64,000 bases of DNA from an uncultured Christensenellaceae bacterium (GCA_910587825.1 CAJUNJ010000005.1:6312-70311); one strand, 5' to 3'. Counted from the first letter of the stretch, positions 7,920 through 18,066 are shown. A program made the numbers and translations. Notes: generated by a model not told the origin, from the sequence alone.

Positions 7920-9725
7920 TTATTCGCCTGCAAACTGTGAATTGTATAAGCTTGCGTAGAAGCCGTTCTTTTCTATAAGCGCGTCGTGCGTGCCTTGTTC
8001 TACTATGTTGCCGTCGCGCATAACGAGAATCAGGTCGGCGTTCTTTATTGTGGAAAGTCTGTGCGCTATGACGAAGCTGGTTCTGCCCTGCGTCAGTCTG
8101 TCCATAGCCGACTGGATAATTTCTTCGGTACGGGTGTCGACGTTGGACGTTGCCTCGTCAAGAATGAGAAGGGGCGAATTTTCCGCCATTGCCCTTGCAA
8201 TGGTTATAAGCTGCTTCTGCCCGCCCGATACGCTTGTTTCGTTTTCCATATAATAATCGAGTCCGTTTGGCAGTGTATGGACGTAATGTGCGATGCCCGC
8301 TTCCTTCAAAATTTCTTCAAGACGCGCGTCCGATACGTTGTCTTTCGAAAAGAGAATATTTTCGCGGATAGTGCCTTCAAACATCCAGGTGTCCTGCAAG
8401 ACCATACCGAAAATATCGTGAATTTCAGAACGGGGCATATCCTTTATCGACACGCCGTCAATCGTAATATCCCCGCCGTCGATTTCGTAGAAGCGCATTA
8501 AAAGGTTGACCAGTGTCGTTTTACCCGCGCCGGTAGGTCCCACCACCGCGACTTTCATACCCGCTTTTATCTTTGCCGAGAAGTCGGGAATTATTATTTT
8601 ATCGGGAGAGTAGCCGAAGCGTACGTTTTTAAATTCTACGTCGCCGCGGATATTGCCCGTACCGTCTTCCGAAAGAAGCTTGCGGGATTTACCCGTTTCG
8701 TCGGAAAGCTCTTCCTGTGCAAGAAAGTCGAATACCCTTGCCGAAGCGCCCGCCGCCATCTGCAAGCTGGTCGCCGCCTGCGCAATCTGCGATAAGGGAT
8801 TCTGGAAAAGGTTGACGTATACCAAAAACGCCGTTATCGTGCCGAAAGTTACGCCGGCGCCGTCAGCCATTAAAAGCCCGCCGACAACGCATACCGAAGC
8901 ATATGCAAAGTATGCGATAAGGTTCATTGCAGGCTGGATAAAACCTGCTATCGACTGACCCCTTATTACGCCCCAGCGCATTTTGGAGTTGCTTACTTCG
9001 AAGTCGTCAGACATACGCTTGCCCGCATTGAACGCCTTTATTACCATATGCCCCGTATAGTATTCTTCCACTTTGCCGTTCAAGTCGCCGAGATACTGCT
9101 GGTTTTTCCTGAACTGCGGCATTGCAAGCTTGGTAAGGACAAACAGCATTATAAGCATAAGCGGAATTATCATCAGCACCGTAAGCGCCATCTGCCACGA
9201 CGTTACGAACATTGCGACAAGCACTCCCGCGAGCATACTTATCGAAGACAGGAACATTGACACTGCCTGGTCCATATTCTGGCTTATCGTGTCGACGTCG
9301 TTAGTGATTACCGAAAGCGTGTCGCCGTATTGGTGAGAGTCGAAATAACTAAGGGGAACGCAGTTTATTTTACGCGTAATGTCGCTGCGCATTCTGCGTG
9401 CGTACTTCTGCGTGACGGTCGTCATAATAAAGTTTGCCAAATAATTGCAAAGCGCGTTACAGCCGTAAAACGCGATAAGCACGACGGCAATATTAACAAT
9501 CTTCGCCATATCTATATCGCGGGTAAACGCGTGGTTTACTATTTCGTCCGTAAGTTTTGAAAGCCACTGGGGCGCGTATACCGAAAACACGGTTGAAATT
9601 GCAATAAAAAGAAACGTCAACGCAATTTGGGGCGCGTAAGGTTTTAGCGCAAGCAGTAATTTTTTAGTACCGCCCTTACCGCCGTTAACACCGTTACGGG
9701 ATACAGCCGTTTTTCCGTGCATCAT
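7920..9725 (-). CDS. ABC exporter half-transporter with canonical ATPase site
   Basis: 601 residues. A six-helix type I exporter membrane domain (about 30-330) is followed by a nucleotide-binding domain with Walker A GPTGAGKT near 390, signature SGGQKQ near 498 and Walker B L-L-I-L-D-E-A-T-S-N-V-D with the catalytic Glu, plus an intact H-loop I-A-H-R-L. It overlaps its partner gene by 4 nt. Together they match the BmrC/BmrD or TM287/TM288 design of heterodimeric multidrug exporters, with this subunit supplying the catalytic Glu. The substrate is unknown. Confidence 0.92.
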   Translation of the reverse strand: MMHGKTAVSRNGVNGGKGGTKKLLLALKPYAPQIALTFLFIAISTVFSVYAPQWLSKLTDEIVNHAFTRDIDMAKIVNIAVVLIAFYGCNALCNYLANFIMTTVTQKYARRMRSDITRKINCVPLSYFDSHQYGDTLSVITNDVDTISQNMDQAVSMFLSSISMLAGVLVAMFVTSWQMALTVLMIIPLMLIMLFVLTKLAMPQFRKNQQYLGDLNGKVEEYYTGHMVIKAFNAGKRMSDDFEVSNSKMRWGVIRGQSIAGFIQPAMNLIAYFAYASVCVVGGLLMADGAGVTFGTITAFLVYVNLFQNPLSQIAQAATSLQMAAGASARVFDFLAQEELSDETGKSRKLLSEDGTGNIRGDVEFKNVRFGYSPDKIIIPDFSAKIKAGMKVAVVGPTGAGKTTLVNLLMRFYEIDGGDITIDGVSIKDMPRSEIHDIFGMVLQDTWMFEGTIRENILFSKDNVSDARLEEILKEAGIAHYVHTLPNGLDYYMENETSVSGGQKQLITIARAMAENSPLLILDEATSNVDTRTEEIIQSAMDRLTQGRTSFVIAHRLSTIKNADLILVMRDGNIVEQGTHDALIEKNGFYASLYNSQFAGE

Positions 9726-11464
9726 AAGCCGAGTTCCTCCTTTGAAAGCTGTGAAAGAGCGATTTCGCGGTAGACCTCGCAGTCTTTTAAAAGCTGTTTG
9801 TGCGTGCCTATACCCACCGCTTTACCGCTGTCGAGTACGATTATCTTATCCGCATCCATAATAGTGCCTATCCTCTGCGCGACTATAAGTTTGGTTGCAC
9901 CCTTCGCCGCCTCCTTCAAATTTTCGCGCACCTTCTTATCGGTCTTGTAGTCAAGCGCGGAGAACGAGTCGTCGAAAATAAATATTTCGGGTTTGACGGC
10001 TACGGCGCGGGCAATGGAAAGACGCTGTTTCTGTCCGCCCGACACGTTTTTACCGCCCTGTGAAATTTCGGAATCGTACCCCTTTTCCATTTCGGTTATA
10101 AAGCCGTCAGCTTCTGCAACCTTTGCGGCGGAAATAATTTCTTCGTCGGAAAGATTTTCATTGCCGAAAGCTATATTGCTTTTTACCGTTCCCGAAAACA
10201 GCACGCCCTTTTGCGGAACGTAGCCGATAAGACGGCGCAAAGTCGACTTTTTGATATTCCTTACATCCGCGCCGTCGACAAGCACCTGACCTTCGGTTAC
10301 GTCGAAAAAGCGGGGCACAAGATTTATAAGCGTGGATTTGCCGCTTCCCGTAGAACCGATAAACGCGACAGTCTGACCTTTTTCGGCTTTAAAGCTTATA
10401 TCCTGTATTACCTTTTCGTCGGAGTCGGAATATTCGAAAGATACGTTTTTAAACTCAACCGTTCCCTCTTCTGTAAGAGGCTGTTCCTCTTCGGGGTCGG
10501 CGACGGTAAACGGGGTTTCAAGCACTTCGTTTATGCGCTTTGCCGACACCTGCGCCCTGGGCAGAAGCACGAACATCATCATAAGCATAATAAACGCCAT
10601 AATTATCTGCGAAGCGAGCTGCATAAATGCGATAACAGTGGGATATTCTATCGTTCCGCCGTTGATCAGCGACGCGCCCACCCAATAAATAGCAAGCGAC
10701 ACGCCGTTCATAATAAGCATCATAACGGGCGACATAAGCGACATAAGCCTGCCCGTGAACAGTTGGGTTTTCGTAATTGCCGTATTGGATTTTTCAAACT
10801 TTTCGGTCTGATAACCTTCGGCATTGTACGCGCGGATTACGCGGATACCCGTAAGATTTTCACGCGATACACCGTTAAGCCTGTCGATAAGCTTTTGAAT
10901 AATTTTAAACTTTGGCATAACGAAAACAATAAGCACGGTTAAAAACAGCAATAACGCAACGACTGCTATTACCGTGGTAAGCGTAAGCTGTGCGCTTGCT
11001 TCCTGTATTTTTACGATTGCCCATATAGCAGTTACGGGAGCCGCAACCGCCATACGGAGCATAAGTATGTTTGCCATCTGAACCTGCTGTACGTCGTTGG
11101 TTGTGCGGGTTATCAGCGACGGCGTTGAAAACCTGTCGCGTTCGGCAATGGAAAAGCCGTCCACCTTGTTGTAAACTTCCGTACGCAGTCTTGCCGAAAG
11201 ATTTGAAGACACAAACGAAGCGATAAGCCCGACAAACGTCTGCGCCGCGGCGCTGCCCGCCGCAACGGCAATCATCATACCGCCGTTATACCAAATGTCG
11301 CCCGTCTCTCCCAAACCGAGATTTACGAGAGTTATCGCCTCTATAATATCGCGCATATAGTCGACAAGCAGCATAGTACACCATACCTGCAACACCGTAA
11401 GGCCCATAAGCACGGCAAGAAGCGTCCAGTCAAGAGGTTTTAATTTTCTGTAAATTTTGAACAT
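9722..11464 (-). CDS. ABC exporter half-transporter with degenerate ATPase site
   Basis: 580 residues with six transmembrane helices (about 15-310) and a C-terminal nucleotide-binding domain. Walker A GSTGSGKST and signature VSGGQKQR are intact, but Walker B reads I-F-I-F-D-D-S-F-S-A-L-D, with Asp in place of the catalytic Glu, and the H-loop is V-A-Q-R-I-G, with Gln in place of His. Such changes mark the degenerate-site subunit of heterodimeric exporters. The next gene has the canonical residues and overlaps by 4 nt, so the two make one transporter. Shine-Dalgarno GAAAGGAAG precedes the ATG. Confidence 0.92.
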   Translation of the reverse strand: MFKIYRKLKPLDWTLLAVLMGLTVLQVWCTMLLVDYMRDIIEAITLVNLGLGETGDIWYNGGMMIAVAAGSAAAQTFVGLIASFVSSNLSARLRTEVYNKVDGFSIAERDRFSTPSLITRTTNDVQQVQMANILMLRMAVAAPVTAIWAIVKIQEASAQLTLTTVIAVVALLLFLTVLIVFVMPKFKIIQKLIDRLNGVSRENLTGIRVIRAYNAEGYQTEKFEKSNTAITKTQLFTGRLMSLMSPVMMLIMNGVSLAIYWVGASLINGGTIEYPTVIAFMQLASQIIMAFIMLMMMFVLLPRAQVSAKRINEVLETPFTVADPEEEQPLTEEGTVEFKNVSFEYSDSDEKVIQDISFKAEKGQTVAFIGSTGSGKSTLINLVPRFFDVTEGQVLVDGADVRNIKKSTLRRLIGYVPQKGVLFSGTVKSNIAFGNENLSDEEIISAAKVAEADGFITEMEKGYDSEISQGGKNVSGGQKQRLSIARAVAVKPEIFIFDDSFSALDYKTDKKVRENLKEAAKGATKLIVAQRIGTIMDADKIIVLDSGKAVGIGTHKQLLKDCEVYREIALSQLSKEELGL

Positions 11465-11485
11465 AAGCTTCCTTTCGATTTATAG

Positions 11486-11497
11486 TATAACGTTATA
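11486..11497. promoter_or_regulatory. 12-bp palindrome upstream of the ABC exporter
   Basis: Perfect palindrome TATAACGTTATA, 22 bp before the exporter start codon and overlapping the A/T-rich stretch where the promoter should be. Its position suggests an operator, but no regulator gene is adjacent. Confidence 0.3.
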
Positions 11498-11576
11498 TTA
11501 ACATAAATATAAATTCCGTGTAAATAATATATTGCCGTAAATCAATAAAATTCATTTAACTTTCATTTTACTAAAC

Positions 11577-11608
11577 ATTCGGGCGCGGACAAATATCCGC
11601 GCCCGAAT
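11577..11608 (-). terminator. Terminator of the giant surface lipoprotein gene
   Basis: A 13-bp perfect stem ATTCGGGCGCGGA / TCCGCGCCCGAAT with a 6-nt loop, 18 nt past the stop at 11626. No clear U-tract. Confidence 0.6.
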
Positions 11609-11625
11609 TTATTGTTCAACGTAAG

Positions 11626-14600
11626 TTAAAATGTTATTCCGTAGTCAAGGTCGCACTGCCATCCGACGGGAACGAAGCTTAAACGCACCTCGTAGCTGCC
11701 TGCTTCAAAGCCGTTTTCGCTTGCCCACTCACCGACAGCCGATTTGGAAAATTCCACATAATTTCCGCCGCCGTGAGAATTGAATTTAACTTCTATACCT
11801 TCGGCTAAAATCTGGTCGTTTCCGTCCTCCTGCGGTTCGTTGAGAATAAGCGTTACGCTTAAAACAAACTCTTTGTCATATCTGTACTGGTTTTGCTTGT
11901 CATAGTAATCTATCCAGAAGCCGACGACGTAATTTTCATCTCCGCCGAGTTCTTCCGAACAGTCTTCAAGCACAACGTCGCCGCTTACGCCGTTGACACC
12001 CGTAATGTTGCAGTTTGTGCAGCGGAAGCCGTTTTCGTCTTCAACCCAGTTATGGTTATGGGGCAAGATGACCAGGTCAACGCCGCACGCCTTACAGTGC
12101 TTGTTTCCGAACTGTGTACAGGTTGCTTCGGTTATTTCGAAATCGTGCCTGTATTCGCTTTCGTTAAACTGTCCGCACTTAGAGCAAGCCGAATTCCACA
12201 GACAGCCTTCCGCACGCTTCCATTCAAAGTTATGCGTATAGCGTACGTCTGCTACGTAACCGCACTTAGAGCAAGTATATTCCTCCTTACAGGTACCTAC
12301 TTCCTTCCACTGCAAATCGTGACGATATTCGGTGTCCACATACTGTCCGCAAACAGAGCAATGGTAACCGTAACGGCAACCGGAGATAAATTCAATACTG
12401 TCGCCGACGGTGTGCTTTATGCCCGTGGTCACGTAACTGTCTTCGCATCTGACGCATTTATGAACTTCGTTATACTTGCAAGCGCCCAAATCCTCCGTCG
12501 TAACGTCGTTATGGCAATGCTTTGTATAGATTAATAAAGTAATTACCTTTTGCGCGTTTTTGCCGTTCCTGTCGCAACCGATAAGAATATCGAGATAACC
12601 TTCGCAACCGGACTGCGACATATATTTCTTGTCGGCTATTATCAGATTGCATTGAACGGGGTTTGTTACAGCGCAGTGACTAACCGTAAGTTCGTCGTAT
12701 ACCGTACGCAAGGAACCGTCCGGCTCTTTAACGTCATATCGGGTATTGTTGTAAGAACTTTCTTCTATAATACCCAAATCCGTTGCGCCGTTAGAAATTA
12801 TTTCGTAACTTTCGTAATACATACCGCAGGCGCAACCGTAAACCAGAAGCTTTTCGCCGCATTCCGCGCCGTACTGTTCAAGGTCGATTATTTGCACACA
12901 CCCCGTGACATGACCGTGCTCCAAGTAATTTCTATCCGACTTTTGTCCGCAGTTAATACATACCTGCGTAACAATTACGCCGTCTTCACAGGTCTTTGAA
13001 CCTTGCGCAAGCTCCAATAAATTACGCCATTTGTGTCTTTCCTGCTTTTCTGTTACAGTGTAATCGCCGACCGTGTTTCCGTTATATTTAATGACGTAAA
13101 CGCGTACCAACGTTTCTTCGCATACATTAGTGTTTTGCGTGTGCGTCGAATTAATCGTCATAGTCAAAGCGCATCTTTCGCAAGCGTAACTTTCGGTATA
13201 GCTGTCGGGGCCCGTCTGCTCCATGCCGAGGTAATGCAAACGTCCGTTATTCTCGAAATGCGATTCTTTACCGCAGGCGCAAGCCATCATTCTGAATTCG
13301 TGATCTGCGCACGCGCCGTATTCCGCCAAGTCAACAGTCTGAGCATTAGCCCAAACGTCGTGATAGTCAGCAACGTACCTGTAAAGTTCTTCGCCGCAGT
13401 TCTTGCAGTAATTTATGTAGTAGTATCCGTCTTCGCAGTCGTTGACTTTATTGCCCGTAAGCGGTTCAAACCTGACGGCTCTTTCGTGACCGTGCGCAAA
13501 GTACTGCGTCTTCGTCTTGCCGCAGTCCGTGCAATAGAAGTGCATTTCACCCCAATCGTAACAGCCGTCACCGCAGTCCTCTCTCTTGTTATCGTCCTCG
13601 ATAAAGTTATGTCTGCCGAAAGAACCGAAAGATTGGTTGCTTGCAACGGCGCGTTTCGTCACCGTGTTAAAGTCGAAAGTAATACCTTCACCGTCATATT
13701 GCGTATTGCTGTACTCTTCTTTAAGTTCTCTTTGTTCGTCTTCAATTACGTCGTCTACTATACGCAAGGTTACAAATTCCACTCTTCTTGTGATTTGCTT
13801 TTTCGACGGCATAACGTTTACGTTATACCAGCTTCCGCAGTCCGCCGTAAGCATAAGAACGGGTTCTTTGTCAAATTCGTAAACTATATTTTCATATACG
13901 TATTCTATCTCACGGTTTATTATTTCGATAACGACTTCGTATTCTTTACCGTCTTCGTCGGTTTCCAAACGACTATCGTACTCTGTCCATTCGTTAACCA
14001 CGCGTTCTTCGTTGCGCGTTACCGTTGCCGATTTTACGCTTCCGTCGGAGTAAGTGGTAACCTTTGCTTCGGGATAGTTGCATTTTATTGCGCCGACGTT
14101 GAATTCAAACTTTTCGGCAATTTCTTTTACTTCTTCCTCGACTTCGTTATAGTTGACGTTGGTGGATACCTTATCGGTAATTATAAGACTTCCGCCGAAA
14201 TCTATTACCGTACCGTCAATATCGAGCATTGTAGACTCCGCGGAAATTTCACCGCCCGTGACGTTGCCGTAAGCGTCGGTATAAATTTTTATATCCGAAG
14301 TTTTTGATACGGGGTCAAGTATGCTGTCTACAATACCTTTAAGTTCAGACATTTCTAAGCCGGAAGCCTGACAGATAAGTTCATAAGCGTTATATCCGCC
14401 GAATTCGTCGATATAGCCGAGTATTTCTTCAACGGTGAAGTAATAGTCTTCTTCGGAGAAATCGTCGTTGCCGTCGGGAATTATCGAAGTTATATTGCCG
14501 TAGTTAGCAAAATCCCAGTAACGGTTTGCAAGCTCTATAACAGTCATTGTAAGCAGTGCTTCGTTTTCGATAAGATCTTTAAAGCTGTTTAACGTTTTGC

Positions 14601-17600
14601 CCGTCAGTTCTTCGAAGTCCATACCCGTTACAAGTACGCAGACCTGATCGGCAATATCAATAATTTCTGCCACGGAAAGCCCCTTCTGCAACCCGTCCAT
14701 AACAAGCTTTCCGACCGTCGACTGCATAAGCGTCGAAGCCGCAGCGCGGACTTCGGCAAAGAGTCCTTCGCCGAGAAGGAGATCTATCGTTTCGGAAATG
14801 GTATGCGAATAGAGATTGTCGTTAAGGGTTTTTAAAACGTCGAAATCGAGGATAAACGTATAGCCCGCACCCGATTTTTCAACCGTGCATAACTTTTCGG
14901 CAAGCAACTGTGCAACCGTCGTAACTTCGCTTCCGTTTACAACGATAAGCGTATCGAGAAGGGGTTTAATTTCGGTATGGAACGCCTCGTAAATTACGGG
15001 GATAAGTCTGAAAGAAGCTTCCGTACTTCCGATTTCTTCCATATTCAGCTTTTCAAACGGAATTACCAGACAGACGGTCGAAGACATTGTATCGTAGTAT
15101 TCGTATTCGGAACTGTCGCCGCCCATACCGAACGATACGGGAATTTCCGTCTTGACGTATATGTAACCGTCCTTTATAACGGCTTGCGCCTTTGCCGACA
15201 TAAGTTCGGGAATAAAGCTGTCGTTTGCGTTGAGAGTACCGCTTGCATAGCCGTAAATATTGCCGTCTTGGTCGTAGGTGATAAACAGTTCGGCAAAATC
15301 GAGAACGTAAGCCATATCAGCTACATTAACGCTTACACCGCTTGCGCGGATGGCAAAGTCTTTATTGAGAACGCTTGTTATGCCGTTTACGAAGAAATCT
15401 TCGCCGACGAGCATTTTATGACAACGCGAACAGGACAGTACGCCTTCGTGTCCGAGAGCAGGTTTAATATCGTACTTTTCGTCGCGCCCGCACTTGGTGC
15501 AGTGCCTCAAAGTGTAACCGTTTTCGGTGCAGGAAGGTCTGTAAACGGTTACGGTGTTGGTGTGGTCGCAACCCTTTCCGCAGACGGTACATACGCCGTC
15601 CGTCATACTGTGGTTGCCCGTAGCCGCCGCGCCGTTTGTTCCGCAGACAAGGCACTTCTGTCCCCTGCCGCAGGTGGGCGAGCTTATATCCCAGTTATGT
15701 GCCGCGGCAACCGTATCGGTTTTATATTCGTTATCGCACTCCGTACATTTATGAAGGTTATATCCGTCCTCCGTGCAGGTAGGCGCAATAACCGTTACGG
15801 CATAGTTATGCCCTGTGGCAGAGATGTAATTGCCGGTATATTTGTTTTGGCAGTATTCGCAGGTATAGGTCGTATATCCGCCTGCGGTGCAGGTTGCCGC
15901 CGTGACGACCGCTTTATATCTGTGTTGAAGCTGAACCGTAATAGCGGTATAGCTTTCGCCGCAATTATTGCAGTTGTAAGTTGCGTTGCCCGCATTTTTG
16001 CAAGTTGCCGCAACCGCTCCCTCTTGCTCTTCCCAATCGTGTCCGACAGCGGGAATTTTGACCGTCTGCGTGCGGCCGCATCCGTGTTCGCAGACAAGAT
16101 AAGAATATCCGTCCTCCGTGCAGGTTGCCGCCTTATCGGTCTTATTCGGGTCTGAAATCATACTGTGACCGGTAGCTTTGCCCAATTCTTCCCTTTCCGT
16201 ATGTCCGCAGCGCTGGCATACGCTGAGTTTAAAGCCGTCCACGGTACAGGAAGTTTCGACAACCGTATCCTTGAAGCTGTGATTGTAAAGCGCACACCTC
16301 TGCGCAGGGGTAAGTCTTGTTACCGTATATTTCGAGAAGTGGGTCGTTTTGAAGGTTACATAACCCTGATTTTCCTCTTCATCGAAATAATAAGCCGCCT
16401 GTATAGAGTGAGGCTCGCCCCATACGTCAATATACCAAATGGCAATATTTTCGGGGTCTTCGCCGTATTCAAGCGTATAGGGCAACGTAACGGTAACTTC
16501 GCCGTCAAACTCTGTTACGGGCGTATCGTCCGCCTTCATAGTAAACTCGTAAACGTTGCCTTGGATTTGATTTGCGAGTTCGGGGTCGAGATTGTCTATT
16601 TCACTTCTGTCAACAGGCTGTGCAGAAAGTGTTATATTGCCGTTTACGTTGCTTAACGCATTTTCATCGGGGGCAACGGTGGCGTTGTTTACCTTAACCG
16701 CGCCCGCCTGAAGTTCTTCCTTGCTGACAGTCGCGCTTTCGCCCGTGTATGTTTTAAGCTGTCTGTTACAGCCTTCGTTTACGCAGGTCTGAGTTGTTAC
16801 GCCGTCGGCTTCATTAATCTCTCCCCACTTGTGAGCGCCGACGTTGGAGAAGGTCTCTTCGTCTTCGTGATAGTCGCAGTTAACGCACTGCATTACCGTC
16901 GCGCCGTCGGCTACGCAGGTTGCTTGCTTGGTTATAACTTTTTTGAGGTCGTGCCTTAAAACTTCTTCATCTTTAAATACCTCGTTATTACAATTTTGAC
17001 AATATCCGCGGTATTCAACGCAGTAAACGCAGGTTTTTCCCTCAACGGGTTCGCCGAAATAATTCGCGTCGTCATAGACTTTGTCCCAACTGTCTACACT
17101 GTGACCCGCGGCGGGAACATAATCTGAGGTATATCTGTCGCCGCACCTTTGACAGCTATGCTCGGTATAACCCTCTTCTTCGCACGAAGCGGGTATTATA
17201 TCTTCGGAATAGCTGTGTCCGAGGGCGGGTTCGGAAGCCGTACAGCCTTTGACCGTACAAGCCCTGCCCTGCGTACAGGAACGCTCGTCGCGGTTCCAGA
17301 CGTGTCCCGTAGCTTTAATTTGTTTTTCTTCTTGCGCGTCGCAATCCTTATTTATACAATTCCGTACTTCAAGTCCGTGTTCGACGCAGGTTGCGGGGGT
17401 AGAACTTGTAATTTTGAAATTGTGCCCCGTTTTCGAACCCGCATCTGCAACCGTATTTTCTTGGTCACAGCCCTTGGTATCGCAGACGGCGGTCTTTGTG
17501 CCGTCGACAGTACAGGTTGCGTCGCCGTTGGACACGTATTTGGTAAACTTATGCGCAGTTTTACCTATAACATCCTTTTCGACGTTATTACACTTTGAAC

Positions 17601-17928
17601 ACTTTCTTTCCTGAACGCCTTCCGAATAACAGGTTGCGGCGGTCTTTACCGTCCAATCGCCGTAAGTATGTACGCAAGCTTCCTGTTCTTCCCCGACGTC
17701 CGTTCCGGGATTGTCGGGTTCGGGGTCCTTGCCGTCATCGGGGTCTTTCCCATCGTCCGGATCATTTCCGTCGTCCGGGTCATTTCCGTCGTCCGGGTTC
17801 GGCGTTACAACGCCCTGATTTCCGCCGTCGTCAGGGCTGCATCCGTCGCATCCGACAAAGCAGAACAGACCGAGCGCGGCAATCAGCGCGCAGAGCAAAG
17901 CAATTAGCAAGTTCTTTCTCAATCGCAT
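11626..17928 (-). CDS. Giant Cys-repeat surface lipoprotein (2,100 aa)
   Basis: Start chosen at ATG 17926-17928, which has Shine-Dalgarno GGAGG; an in-frame ATG 42 nt upstream has none. A signal peptide ends in lipobox F-V-G-C at about residue 27-30, so it should be lipidated by Lgt and anchored outside. Next comes a low-complexity DPDDG tandem repeat linker. Cys-rich modules of roughly 35-45 residues, with an A/P-T-C-T-x2-G-Y core and a C-x2-C-G pair, recur at about 17690-16750, 16290-15400 and 13640-11980. They are interrupted by a ZU5-like beta domain with T-T-H-F-S-K-Y (about 16740-16310) and a long domain with few cysteines (about 15390-13640). The paired cysteines with nearby His look like zinc-ribbon or disulfide modules. 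No LPXTG, enzyme motif or catalytic triad was seen. Function unknown; adhesion, scaffold or metal binding are guesses. Confidence 0.85.
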   Translation of the reverse strand: MRLRKNLLIALLCALIAALGLFCFVGCDGCSPDDGGNQGVVTPNPDDGNDPDDGNDPDDGKDPDDGKDPEPDNPGTDVGEEQEACVHTYGDWTVKTAATCYSEGVQERKCSKCNNVEKDVIGKTAHKFTKYVSNGDATCTVDGTKTAVCDTKGCDQENTVADAGSKTGHNFKITSSTPATCVEHGLEVRNCINKDCDAQEEKQIKATGHVWNRDERSCTQGRACTVKGCTASEPALGHSYSEDIIPASCEEEGYTEHSCQRCGDRYTSDYVPAAGHSVDSWDKVYDDANYFGEPVEGKTCVYCVEYRGYCQNCNNEVFKDEEVLRHDLKKVITKQATCVADGATVMQCVNCDYHEDEETFSNVGAHKWGEINEADGVTTQTCVNEGCNRQLKTYTGESATVSKEELQAGAVKVNNATVAPDENALSNVNGNITLSAQPVDRSEIDNLDPELANQIQGNVYEFTMKADDTPVTEFDGEVTVTLPYTLEYGEDPENIAIWYIDVWGEPHSIQAAYYFDEEENQGYVTFKTTHFSKYTVTRLTPAQRCALYNHSFKDTVVETSCTVDGFKLSVCQRCGHTEREELGKATGHSMISDPNKTDKAATCTEDGYSYLVCEHGCGRTQTVKIPAVGHDWEEQEGAVAATCKNAGNATYNCNNCGESYTAITVQLQHRYKAVVTAATCTAGGYTTYTCEYCQNKYTGNYISATGHNYAVTVIAPTCTEDGYNLHKCTECDNEYKTDTVAAAHNWDISSPTCGRGQKCLVCGTNGAAATGNHSMTDGVCTVCGKGCDHTNTVTVYRPSCTENGYTLRHCTKCGRDEKYDIKPALGHEGVLSCSRCHKMLVGEDFFVNGITSVLNKDFAIRASGVSVNVADMAYVLDFAELFITYDQDGNIYGYASGTLNANDSFIPELMSAKAQAVIKDGYIYVKTEIPVSFGMGGDSSEYEYYDTMSSTVCLVIPFEKLNMEEIGSTEASFRLIPVIYEAFHTEIKPLLDTLIVVNGSEVTTVAQLLAEKLCTVEKSGAGYTFILDFDVLKTLNDNLYSHTISETIDLLLGEGLFAEVRAAASTLMQSTVGKLVMDGLQKGLSVAEIIDIADQVCVLVTGMDFEELTGKTLNSFKDLIENEALLTMTVIELANRYWDFANYGNITSIIPDGNDDFSEEDYYFTVEEILGYIDEFGGYNAYELICQASGLEMSELKGIVDSILDPVSKTSDIKIYTDAYGNVTGGEISAESTMLDIDGTVIDFGGSLIITDKVSTNVNYNEVEEEVKEIAEKFEFNVGAIKCNYPEAKVTTYSDGSVKSATVTRNEERVVNEWTEYDSRLETDEDGKEYEVVIEIINREIEYVYENIVYEFDKEPVLMLTADCGSWYNVNVMPSKKQITRRVEFVTLRIVDDVIEDEQRELKEEYSNTQYDGEGITFDFNTVTKRAVASNQSFGSFGRHNFIEDDNKREDCGDGCYDWGEMHFYCTDCGKTKTQYFAHGHERAVRFEPLTGNKVNDCEDGYYYINYCKNCGEELYRYVADYHDVWANAQTVDLAEYGACADHEFRMMACACGKESHFENNGRLHYLGMEQTGPDSYTESYACERCALTMTINSTHTQNTNVCEETLVRVYVIKYNGNTVGDYTVTEKQERHKWRNLLELAQGSKTCEDGVIVTQVCINCGQKSDRNYLEHGHVTGCVQIIDLEQYGAECGEKLLVYGCACGMYYESYEIISNGATDLGIIEESSYNNTRYDVKEPDGSLRTVYDELTVSHCAVTNPVQCNLIIADKKYMSQSGCEGYLDILIGCDRNGKNAQKVITLLIYTKHCHNDVTTEDLGACKYNEVHKCVRCEDSYVTTGIKHTVGDSIEFISGCRYGYHCSVCGQYVDTEYRHDLQWKEVGTCKEEYTCSKCGYVADVRYTHNFEWKRAEGCLWNSACSKCGQFNESEYRHDFEITEATCTQFGNKHCKACGVDLVILPHNHNWVEDENGFRCTNCNITGVNGVSGDVVLEDCSEELGGDENYVVGFWIDYYDKQNQYRYDKEFVLSVTLILNEPQEDGNDQILAEGIEVKFNSHGGGNYVEFSKSAVGEWASENGFEAGSYEVRLSFVPVGWQCDLDYGITF

Positions 17929-17970
17929 AAAATTCCCTCCGTTTTTATTCACAATATCAAATAACGGCAT

Positions 17971-17999
17971 TTACGTGCGTTACTGCGTAACGCACGTAA
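17971..17999 (-). promoter_or_regulatory. Perfect 12-bp stem-loop in the 5' leader of the giant lipoprotein gene
   Basis: TTACGTGCGTTA and its exact inverted copy flank a 5-nt loop. It lies within the predicted about 100-nt leader (start near 18031, ATG at 17928). No U-tract follows, so it is not a simple terminator. It may be a stability element, a protein-binding hairpin or a DNA operator. Confidence 0.55.
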
Positions 18000-18037
18000 G
18001 GGTATACCCTTAGCCGAGATTTTCAGTTTGTACTTAC

Positions 18038-18066
18038 ATTATATATATAACGCTTGACAAAGTCAA
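18038..18066 (-). promoter_or_regulatory. Promoter of the giant lipoprotein gene
   Basis: Minus-strand -35 TTGACT (18061-18066), 17-bp spacer, perfect -10 TATAAT (18038-18043). It gives a leader of about 100 nt containing a perfect hairpin. Confidence 0.8.

Noticed and set aside
13033..14307. Long plus-strand ORF of 424 codons opposite the giant lipoprotein
   Set aside because: Aromatic- and Val-rich translation typical of an antisense shadow; no ribosome site or family motif.
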